64,000 bases of DNA from Bathymodiolus brooksi (Eukaryota > Mollusca > Bivalvia > Mytilida > Modiolidae): NCBI GenBank assembly GCA_963680875.1, contig OY804579.1, forward strand, positions 79,163,095-79,227,094, read 5' to 3'. Of this stretch, positions 46,051 through 56,800 are shown piece by piece. The position numbers were made by a program, and so were the translations under genes. Numbering within the stretch: position 1 is the stretch's first letter; each line of letters opens with the position of its first letter. Under the pieces are notes generated by a model. The model did no database searches. It was not told the origin of the DNA and saw only the letters and a program-made list of their open reading frames with translations.

Positions 46051-46613
46051 TGTAGTATGCCAAATGTGTTTGGTGTAGATGGTGTCTTGATCAATATTGA
46101 ATGCATGTATATGGCAATGCATTAGCAATTTAAAAGAATAGAGTACATTCCGGAAATTCCACATCTATGATTAATTCAAACGAACAGGACAAAGCGTAAT
46201 TCAATAAAAATTCTCTTCCTTTTTTTTTAATAGAGTAATCAATTTTATAAATTAGGTTGTACAGACAAATCAGTGTTGGTTGCTAAACCGTATTGACATA
46301 TCTATGATTGAAAATGCCAATGATTATAGCATAGCATGATTAATTATTGTACAGTTTCTCTTGTCAACAAAAATGTGTATTGCAAGTTTATTTATGCCCA
46401 TAGTTCAAACAGTGCAGGGTTTATTGTAATCTTAATGGTTAATTGGTGGTTACCAAGTCATTTGTTGACCTATAGAGACGGAACTACTGTCAAAACAATC
46501 ACTACCTATTACCTGTTGAGAAATCCTTTAATCTTGCTTTTCCTTTTTATTCTTATCACCAGAAATTATAATGAACAAAATCAATTGCAATTAAAAAAGA
46601 TAGGTACACTGAC
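46051..46613. other. Intergenic DNA with no recognised feature
   Basis: AT-rich, nothing recognised. Confidence 0.45.
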
Positions 46614-46973
46614 CACAGGCACTCGAATTCCGGACCCCTCTTTTTCCTCATTTGCCCCCCCCCCCCCCCCCCCCCCCCCCGCGATTATGGTATGGATCTT
46701 CGTCTGGAAGTATACCTTTGAGCCATTTATCCATATTTTACAACATTTCGTGTTACAACTCTCTCGTTCTACTAACTTTTGTAGGATTTTATCAGTAAAA
46801 CGGCAGCTGGACCTAGAAACAAGTTAGTAGAACGAGAGAGTTGTAACATGAAATGTTGTAAAATATGGATAAATGGCTCAAAGATATACTGGTACTTCCA
46901 GACTAAGATCCATACCATAATCGCGGGAGGGACCAAATGAGGAAAAAGGGGATCCGGAATTCGAGTGCCTGTG
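46614..46973. mobile_element. 360-bp foldback MITE with poly-C tract
   Basis: The ends are perfect inverted repeats of CACAGGCACTCGAATTCCGG. The arms continue with CCTCATTTG, GCGATTATGGTATGGATCT, TGAGCCATTTATCCATATTT and CAACTCTCTCGTTCTACTAAC on both sides, leaving a central loop of about 50 bases. A run of about 25 C occurs only in the left arm. No transposase and no clear target duplication. Confidence 0.8.
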
Positions 46974-47019
46974 CATTGACCTGTTAGTCACATATCCTTC
47001 CGCCTCCATCATTTTATGA

Positions 47020-47275
47020 GGGCCCGGGTGGCTCAACCAGTTAGATAGTTGGATTACCTAACAACTCATACAAGCCTATCACCAATACGGCGTGGGTTCG
47101 CGCCTAGCTTTGTAAATTACAAAAAGGGTGCACTCGACTCGCAGCCGCAAGTGATAAAGTTTACCAGTTGCTTGCCCATGGTCGGTGGTTCTCTCCGGCT
47201 TCTTCCACCACTAAAAATGGTCGCCATGATATAGCTGAAATATTGCTGCGAGTGGCGTTAAAACAAAAAAAATCA
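47020..47275 (+). mobile_element. tRNA-derived SINE, type II
   Basis: GGGTGGCTCAACCAGTTAG, GGCGTGGGTTCGCGCC, CTCGACTCGCAGCCGCAAG and GATATAGCTGAAATATTGC occur in the same order as at 25434-25706. It ends GTGGCGTTAAAAC followed by an A-rich tail. Confidence 0.8.
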
Positions 47276-47997
47276 AATCAAATCCATCATTGTATGGGGC
47301 TTGTTCTGTAACATGTGTTTCTGTAGAGTTGTTAGATGATGCACACCTTCAATTGCAACCAAATATATAACTGAAATAACAAAGTTCATTGTTTGATATG
47401 GGAACCCCCAAAATCATTTGGGTTAAAAATATAAAATAGGTGGTGAACAATGGCATTAGTTACTGAATATTTAAATTTTTCTTGAAAGTTGCATGGTAAC
47501 CCATTAACTGGTTTCAGAGGAGTTGCCGACCCTCTCATATAACAGAAAAAGCAGATCAATGTTTACTATGAGAAACCATAGAAATCATTTGGAGCAAAAA
47601 ATAAAATAAGAGTGAGGTGCACAATGACATTAGTTACTAAAGAACTACATTAATTCCAATCACTAGTTTCAGAGAAGTAAAGGAAACAGACAGAACACAG
47701 AACTCCTGAAAACTGTATATGTTTGGTTAATTTATTATATATTTTTTATTCACATGTATCATAAATGTAACATGAAAACATGTAAACTAAATTGTTAAAA
47801 TTGAGCAATAAGAATTTTAAAGTTCCAACTTCGGAATAAGTAGCATTTTACAATTGCGCACCCTACCATAATAGACTACATTTTGTTTGGTATGTGGACT
47901 CGAGATAAAAATGATGTAAGCCTTTTTAAATCATTAGACTCTGATTATAAAGATATGCTTATCATTAAATTTAATATGTTGCTTGGATTTAACAACT
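47276..47997. other. Intergenic DNA with no recognised gene
   Basis: Two loosely similar blocks around 47400-47460 and 47560-47640 (AAATCATTTGG then AAAATAAAATA) suggest an old internal duplication. Otherwise nothing was seen. Confidence 0.4.
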
Positions 47998-48222
47998 TAT
48001 GTGCCACTAGGGGAACAGGAACTGCTCATCCTTCCGGAGCACCTGAGTTCACCCCCCAGTTTTTTAGTGGGTTTTGTAGTACTCGATCTTTAGTTTTATA
48101 TGTATGTTTTGTAGATCGTAGATCGTTGTTTGTCCTTTCGTACTTTTTCTTTTGGCCATTGTGCTGTCTGTTCTTCTTCGATTTACAGATTCTGATTACC
48201 CCTTTGGTATCTTAAAACTCCC
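47998..48222 (+). repeat. Dispersed bivalve-type repeat, copy 2
   Basis: CATCCTTCCGGAGCACCTGAG, GGGTTTTGTAGTACTCGATC, GTAGATCGTTGTTTGTCC, CTTTTGGCCATTGTGCTG and ACCCCTTTGGTATCTT give the most complete copy of the repeat at 25121-25310. Confidence 0.7.
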
Positions 48223-48534
48223 CTTATGAAGCTTCTGAAAAGTTTCAAAACATGGTTCTTTGCTAGATTATGTCTGGTGACCATATTGTATTTCTGATGC
48301 ACACATCTGGACCAACAAAGGAACATCAATGTACAGGTTAGTTTCAATGTAGTTTCTAAGAACCTTTTAATATATTTTCCCATGGAGTAGTCCTACATGT
48401 ATGTTTTATTGTTGATCCAATTGTTTTTTTTAATTTAATCCTCCTGCTTTGATGTTGCTACTTTCTTTATTTTCCTACCAATACAAAATAAAAGTGAACA
48501 TTGTAGAGAACCAATACAAGAAACACTACAACAA

Positions 48535-48775
48535 AGTTAAAGTGAAATAATGTGGTCATGTAAGTGTTTTCTACATGTGAGAAAAATACCAACCCTCACA
48601 TATAATCCATAAAAAGATAATTGGTAGTTGAACCAGATAGCTGGAAAGGAAATACTGCTTCATGCAAGGCACCAATTGTGAAATCATCATTTATATATAC
48701 ATGGGAATAGGTCTGTAAGTAGTGACACAGGTACATCCATAGATGAATTCATGAAGAGGACCAATAAACTCAGTT
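48535..48775 (-). repeat. Dispersed repeat with coding-like stretch, copy 2
   Basis: Diverged homologue of 42905-43185. Shared motifs include AGTGAAATAATG, TGAGAAAAATACCAACCCTC, TGTGAAATCATCATT and GAGGACCAAT. Frames are broken. Confidence 0.55.
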
Positions 48776-48904
48776 TTAATGCTTTTTAAACATTTCCCCC
48801 AGGGTTCTATGTTAAACTATGCCATGTGGTGACAGTCATCTTAGATATCCAATTCACAGTAAAAACAATCATAGTTTGTACTATCCACTAATTAATCATT
48901 ATGT

Positions 48905-49092
48905 ACAGTGTCTATCACCACTAACGTTGTGAGTTTGAACCTCGTTCATGGTGAGGTGTACTTGATACAACATTATGTGATAAAGTTTGTCAGTGACTTG
49001 TGATAGGTCTGTGGTTTCTCCACCACCAATAAAACTGACCTCCACGATATAACTGAAATATTGTTGAAAGTGGCATTAAACACCATAAACCT
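48905..49092 (+). mobile_element. SINE, type II relative, 5'-truncated
   Basis: GTTGTGAGTTTGAACCTCG (B-box-like), TTATGTGATAAAGTTTGTC, CCACGATATAACTGAAATAT and GTGGCATTAAACACC. It shares the 3' domain with the other type II copies. Confidence 0.7.
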
Positions 49093-49284
49093 CTTAGATA
49101 ACTAATGCACAGAAAAAACAATCAAAGTTTGTACTATCCAGTGGGTTCAATCGATTTCATCTACCGTTATTACATTCTCCCACATAGTCCAATGTTAAGC
49201 TATGTCATGTTTTATGGGCCATCTGAATTTCCAATCAACAAGAGAAATGTAACTGTAAATGTCTGCTTTATACTATACCTACAG

Positions 49285-49512
49285 GCTTAATTGGATCTTT
49301 ATAGGGCTAGCTCACTGGAAAAAAACATGGGTAGACATGTGAAACCACTCTGACACATTATTCTGATTGTTAGATAACCAGTCTTTGTTCTTACTCCTTA
49401 AAACTGTGTGCTTTGCAGAGAAACAGCAAGTACACATTTTACAGCTTGCAAACACAATCTACCACACTTGAGACTAGCACGCTATCTATTACACCACCAA
49501 TGTGGTTAGCAT
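49285..49512 (-). mobile_element. tRNA-derived SINE, type I
   Basis: On the minus strand it runs from AACCACATTGGTGGTGTAAT (head) to CCAGTGAGCTAGCCCTATAA and GATCCAATTAAGCC (tail). Same family as 3005-3285. Confidence 0.65.
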
Positions 49513-49791
49513 TTAAAGAAACCTCCTTATACATTTTAGCATGGTATTGACCAAAACAATATTTTAAACAAAATCAGATAGGTATGTCAAACTCCCTTTT
49601 TTAATTAAAAACACATTATATATAATTGCTTAGCATAATTACAAAATAGGAATATGTGTAAAGTAACAATGCTGTCACTGTGATCTGATTTAAATTAGGA
49701 GAATCCCTGCTACCATTACCACTGGAACACCCAATGTCAACTTCTAAACATACAGTACAAGAAAATAAAAGAATTTGAAATATTTTTTTTA

Positions 49792-50071
49792 CAGTTGAAC
49801 CCTAATGGCATTAAAAAAATTGTAATTCATATCTATAAAAAAGACCACCAAGTTTGGAATCAACTGTCATCTTCATACAGTTTGACCGTCTTATTTCCGA
49901 AGTCGAGAGGGCCGAAAATTTCATTTCGAATTAACCAAGTATATGAGTCCAATAGAAATACCCATATCATATTACTAGATGTACTACAATTGGACTGTTA
50001 TTTCACTTCAACTTCTCCAAGAAAATGAGATAACGCATTATCTGTGATAAAAAAAAAAAAGGGTTCAACTG
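49792..50071. mobile_element. 280-bp mariner-type MITE
   Basis: The ends are inverted: CAGTTGAACCCT at 49792 and AGGGTTCAACTG ending at 50071, each flanked directly by TA (49790-49791 and 50072-50073). A TA duplication and CAGT ends are typical of Tc1/mariner derivatives. No transposase. Confidence 0.8.
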
Positions 50072-50073
50072 TA

Positions 50074-50679
50074 CTTCGTAGATTAAACAGGGACTTGTTG
50101 TACATGTATACCTATTATTTACATCAATAACAATAAAACTGACATGTGAAAGTACAAATTATGAAGGTCATAGGTTATTACAAAGCACATTCTTTAAAAT
50201 TTATCTTTTATCTTAAAGATAGCGTAATAAATACACCAGGCATATGATCTCAAACACACACACACAAAAAAGAATTGTTTATGTGTATTAAATTCAAGTA
50301 ATTTTTGTTATATGGTGGGTGAATAAATCAAATTAGAATGAAATAAATGTTGCTTGATTTTTTTTTTTACAAATATAATGAGATATTTCATATTTGCACA
50401 TACATGTACTGCTAAAAATGCAGAATATATGCAGAGGCAGAATTCAATTTTTCTTTTTAAGGAAAATGATTCTATCACAAAATAGTGGTGTTGATGAAGA
50501 CAAAAAACCTTGATAAAAATATAATGTTAAATTCATTACCAATAAAATACAAATTAAAAACATTAGCTTTATCATTTTTTACTGAGCATATGAAGTAAAG
50601 CTACTCATATTTTTCTCATTCAACAACAAAAAAATGTTGTTTTTTGTTTATTTCGTAGAGATGTTCAAAGTTGTGATTT
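50074..50679. other. Intergenic DNA 3' of BUD31, no recognised gene
   Basis: AT-rich with short A and CA tracts (CACACACACA near 50258). No gene was seen. Confidence 0.5.
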
Positions 50680-50685
50680 TTTATT
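50680..50685 (-). terminator. Candidate polyadenylation signal of BUD31
   Basis: AATAAA on the minus strand, about 115 bp beyond the stop codon. Another lies near 50652-50647. Confidence 0.45.
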
Positions 50686-50798
50686 CTATGTCGTCAACAT
50701 GATCTACGTTTTTCTTTTAACAATCCCTACTTCAACAATAAAATTCTGTGAAAATATTGTCACATGTTTGTAGGTCAACTGAATATATAGTTGTCTCT

Positions 50799-50849
50799 TC
50801 AACCAGAACATCCACGACATCCACAATGTACACATTCAACGATCTTTCC
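50799..50849 (-). CDS. BUD31: BUD31 coding exon 4
   Basis: The acceptor TTATTTACAG precedes GGAAAGATCG. It encodes [16 protein letters not shown] and the stop TGA at 50801-50799. Confidence 0.95.
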   Translation of the reverse strand, partial: GKIVECVHCGCRGCSG

Positions 50850-53800
50850 CTGTAAATAAATAATGATTAACATAAAAAAAATTGAATGATATAATATTAA
50901 GAATTGAATGATTAATTAAAAGAATATGAGTGAGTGATTGTTGTTTAATGCCACATAAGCAATTTTTCAGCTATATCATGGTGAGAACAAGTTATATTCA
51001 ATGAAATTATGATGATCTCCATTTTGTTCTAGACAAACATGCTTAATTGGATTTTGATAATGCTAGCTCACTGAAACAACAGTTTGTACGCCCAACTCAA
51101 GACATATTATCTTAATTCCGAGCAAATCAATATTTGCTCTTACTCTTAATGCAAAAAAAGCATTGAAAAAACCCTTCCTAATTTATTGTCAAAATTAAAC
51201 TTTATGCAATTTTGCTTCCAATACAGATTAGTAAGAAAAGAATAACTCCCTCAAAAGCTTTCCAACTTACAGCTTTTAGTTTATACTTTGATGTCAAGAT
51301 TAGTGTCATAGATGTTCATAGTCACTTTCAGTAATGTTTTAGTTATAACTCACCAGACTTAATGGGGTAGGTAAGCCTGGGCAGATATAATGATGGATGA
51401 AGCCTTGGATGTCAAGATTAGTGTCATAGTTGTTCATAGTCACCTACAGTAATGTTTTAGTTATAACTCACCAGACTTAATGGGGTAGGTAAGCCTGGAC
51501 AGATATAATGATGGATGAAGCCTTGGGTATGTGCTTTGAGAGTGTGCAACAGGGATCAAAACCCATGTCAGTGCTGTTATGATTTTGGCAGGAAGTCAAT
51601 TACCATAACCAGACAACTCTGTCACTGCTTTCTAGTTCTACTTACAGCTTCTAATTTAGACTTGGGAACTCTACATATACAATTAGTAGCAAAGTTTGTA
51701 TCTCTGGTCTGTATGCACCGTAAACAACACAAATTTTCATATCCTTGCTTCTTCCATTTGGCTATTAAATTTTTGTCAGCAATATTCTCCTTCAGACAAT
51801 ACTCATAGAGTTCTGAAAGTACAAAATGATTCTGTTAATAATAAACTTGTATAAATCCTAGTACATATGTATTCTAGCTAAGGTCTAAAAATAGAGGGCC
51901 ACAGGAGAAGGTCACTTCAGCATGTGTTTAAATTAATATGATTATTGATAATTACCCAGGGTTAATTAATTAAATATGGGGTCGTCATGGTTGTGATTGT
52001 ATGCAGTTGGATTTACAACTACCTATGCAATCAGTGCCACTAAAGTTGTGAGTTTGAATCCAGGTCATGGCAAGTTGTACTCAATACAACATTATGTGAT
52101 CAAGTTTGTTAGTGACTTGCGGTAGGTTAGTGGTTTTCTACCAATACTCCGATTTCCTCCACCAATAAAACTGACTGCCACTATATAACTGAAATATTGC
52201 TGAAAGTGGCGATAAACACCATAACCCTGATTATATATATAAACCTCTATATAAATTACTAACCTCTGCTGATAGCTTTCCTTCTGTAAAACAAATCATA
52301 AATATATCTAGACTTCTGATGATGTAATCTGAAAATAGGCCATAAAGCTTCCACCTTTCTTTTACCTTCATGTGGATCTGTTTCAGCTATAAAAAAATAT
52401 TACAAAAAAAAAATGTGAATAAGTTTATCAATAATAATATTTTTCATCTAATTGGACTGCAAGTCTATCATGTCTGTGTAGACTATACAATACAGTCAAA
52501 CCTGTATTAAGACGTCACTTTTAATTTGGGACAAAAAAATGTGGTCTTTTAAAACAGGTGACCTCTTAAAAAAAGAGGTTTAATTCATATGAAATTTGCT
52601 ACAGCAGGACAAGAAAAATGTAACTTTTTAATACAGACGACTGCTTAACAGAGGTGACCGTATGGGCAAGCTTGACTGTATATAGGTGAAATTAGCATTA
52701 TTATGTGAAAACATTTTACTTACCAAGGAAAAAGATTTGATACAGTAACCAGTATACTGGTAGCTACATTTTTGTATATGTACCCTAACAATTAAAAATC
52801 ATTCTGTAACTATGGCAACATTATACTAATACAAAGTATGTCTTATATGATAATAAGAATACATCATTTGAAAGTCACTTCGGCATCTAGACGAATCTAC
52901 ATTCTAATATATTTAGTATGTTTCAATATAAAAAAATCGTGATGTATCTTTATTGATTATTTACTTTATTAATTACAATCAATTAATTATGGAACATCTG
53001 AGTTGCAACTGTGATATTGACAACAATTTGAAGAACCACTACAAATATATATATAGTTCTTTGAGTTTGGATAAAGAATTTGAGCTGAAAACTTTTTATT
53101 GGAATTATTTTGTGGTATTTCCAATCTAAAATTGACCATTTGTTCTACCTAATATTTTCTGTTTGACCTATATCATGTAAATTGACCATTTGTTCTACCT
53201 AATATTTTCTGTTTTACCTATATCATGTAAATTGACCATTTGTTCTACCTAATATTTTCTGTTTGACCTATATCATGTAAATTGACCATTTGTTCTACCT
53301 AGTATTTTCTGTTTTACCTATATCATGTAAATTGACCATTTGTTCTACCTAGTATTTTCTGTTTTACCTATATCATGTAAATTGACCATTTGTTCTACCT
53401 AGTATTTTCTGTTTTACCTATATCATGTAAATTGACCATTTGTTCTACCTAGTATTTTCTGTTTTACCTATATCATGTAAATTGACCATTTGTTCTACCT
53501 AGTATTTTCTGTTTTACCTATATCATGTAAATTGACCAGTTGTTCTACCTAATATTTTCTGTTTTACCTACCGGTATATCATGTAAATTGGAATTAATTG
53601 GAACATCTTGGACCGTCTACAAAAAAGACAATGTGGATTGTCGTGACTGAGTCACCAATCAAATATTTAAAAGACTATTCTTATATAAATAAAAAGTGTG
53701 TCATAAAATCAAAATACATGAATGTCAGCTTTTGAAATCCACTTGTTTTCGTGAAGCCGGGCTACAGACATGGGTAATCGTAATTTGTAATTGTAATCGG

Positions 53801-56800
53801 TTGTAATCGATTACATTTTTCATGTAATCAAATGTAATCTGTAATCAGACATTTTTTAGATTACATGTAATCGTAATGTAATCGATTACATTCATTTTGA
53901 CCCTGTAATCATGGTTATTTTCTGATTACATTTAGATTACTTTTCATCATTTTGACTTATTTTGTCTTAACTGAAACATATACATACAAATGTATCTCCT
54001 TAGATATTTAATGTATGATTTATGTAAATGAATTTTCTTCATGAAATTTATTAAACAAATAATGTAGATATTATTATATGCTTAATAGCAATGAAAACTA
54101 TCACAGCTACAAAAAATATTAAGTATAAATTATGACTTCAAAGACTTGATATCCAAACAAATAATATCTCAATTTCAATTTCTTTAGGGTTTCAAAAATT
54201 CAATGAAAACAGTTTGTCAGCTTGCGTAAAACACAACAAGCTCTAAAATTTTAAGATTTCAAGATTTCATATATATGAAATTGCTTCTATGAAAGACTAT
54301 CACCATGTCCTCACGATTCGCATAAGATAAAGAAATATTTTATATCAACCAAAACATAGGTATCTCATGAAGATTTCTAAAAAATACAAGTTTAAAAAGA
54401 GATTTAAATTTCAATAAAGATATTATATAAAAAGCAAAATGTAAATTATAATTTTCAGAAACATTTATTTATGATGCTCGTACATACATGTATATTACAA
54501 ATTAACTGATAAATAGCAAGTTGTAATATTTATAAAATTTTTGATTTTTTTTTTTAAAGAATATTCTAATGGGGCTTGTATCTGATATTCAGATTAATTC
54601 CATATCGGCTCTGGAAATTTGTCCAGTCTCTCAACCAGTATTTTTTTGGCAAATACCACTTACAGGCATGGTATATTTCTATAATATGCGATATTTCTGC
54701 TTTTTATTTTGGTGCTGATTTTCCTTTTAATATTGGATTATATGATAATTTTTTTCATTACTTGTGGGTTACTATGCAACTTGTAATGGATATTTTATTA
54801 AACCTATTTACATAAATTAAGGATTTAGTTTTCATATTTAGACTGAGAAATTATGTACATTTTTAAGCAGGTTTTTAGAATCAGAATGATTTTTATTTTT
54901 TTATCTTCTGAATTATATATCAAGGACAAATATTCAAATGGGGTGAAATTTAGTAATGGTGATTGTTACATCATTTGGTGTCATAAATAATACCTTAATT
55001 ACAAATTGTTTGTTAGCTGCTAGTTTATTATCCTCAATAGACTTTCACAGGATGTTTGAAATTATTTGATATATATTATTAAAATGTGCAAATGTATGTC
55101 ATAATATTTACTAATAGTATAAGATGGAATCAATATTGGTCATATATACAGGTATATGAGAAGACATATTTTATGAAAAATAGGAAAATGAGAATTGCTG
55201 TTTATAATTTACAATGTACTGTTTGTTATTGCATGTAATGATTACATTACAACTGAATTGTAATTCATAGTTCTGATTAAGAAATACATTAAAAAAATAA
55301 GAGATGTTGGACAGATGCACACGAGACAAAATAACATAAAACACTAATGTATTGGTTGTCATGACATTAAATGTAATCAGTAATGTAATCGATTACATTT
55401 ACAAAGTGATTGTAATTTAATCGATTACATTTGAAAATTGATGTAATCGTAATGTAATGTAATCATGAAAATTGCAAAGTAATTGTAATGTAATCGATTA
55501 CATTTGAAAGTAATTGACCCCAAGTCTGCCGGGCTAGTAGATTTTCATGTTCAGCTGCCCACCTGGCTTGTTGTTCTTCAGCAGTAATTTTCTAGAATGT
55601 AATGTCTTTAAGGTTGTTTGAACTGTAATATCCTGTCAATCGTAAAAGTTCCTAAAAAGCAACATTTTCCTTCTTTTCCTGGTGATATCAGGGCTCTACA
55701 ATTCATATCAGCTCCCACTAGCCCTTGGCTAGTAAGGAAATACTTTTTACTCACCCACAAAACTATGTTACTTGCCATTCAATTATAATTACTATACTAT
55801 TACTATGCAACTCCAAAATGTATTGATACCAATTCATACTATATAACTCCAATATGTATTCCTTTGTAAACAATTATTAATGCCCTGAATGAGACAGGAG
55901 ATGCTTACTCTCTTGAACTCAGCCCAATTTTTTGTAGGTCTGTGTTGTTACTTTTATTTTTTGTGTCTTTGTACTCGTCTTTTTTATTTATTAAAACTTG
56001 TAAATAAAGAAACATAAAATAATTTCACGAGTAAATTTTGAACTAATACAGTCTAAATATCTGGGCCTGCCTTTCTGCAAAAATCACAATACATAACATC
56101 ATAACTGGAATCATACGAGCCACAAAAACTTCGTCTTCCCGACATCTTGGAATTAACGCTTTCAGATTTAGAACCGTCATCAGTATTTTCGATTGATACT
56201 TCCCGCGATGCTGCATCGGGCAGGCCAGTTTCATCACTTTAATAATCAGTTTATTCAACCGATGTATTTTTAGCGAAGAATTTTGTAAGGTTTTGTTTTT
56301 TACTCATCGTGGTCACTTGCAAGCGTATTTAAAACTTTTATGTCTGAGTCAATTGTGCGGTTTAAAAGACCAGATAATCAAAGTCGGAAATTAAATTAAA
56401 AAATATGATCGGTGAGGGAACGAACATTTTCCGGATATACATTTGTATAAACTCGCAGTCTGCCAATCAATACAGAATTTTTACTCGCATTCTACAAAAG
56501 TAACTCGCAAATGCGAGTGTTTTGGTCTCAGTGTAGAGCCCTGGATATTAACAGTACCAGCGGTGATGTCATACGGTCTTGCTATCAAGTCAAACATTTT
56601 GATTGGATATCAATAGAACCGATAATGCGATTGGTTACTTATAACTGAGTCACTTTCGTAGCGAGAATTCATAGTTAAAAAGCAGCCTCTATACTTTAAA
56701 TACCGTGATCAAAAGTTTTTGATTAATTACGTTTCTCCGGCCAAAATCAAAAAGCCACATGTTGAGCAGAGAAGCAACAAATACCAATTTTTAGTTTTTG

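Noticed and set aside
49795..50028. 77-codon plus-strand frame
   Set aside because: Lies entirely inside the 280-bp mariner-type MITE.
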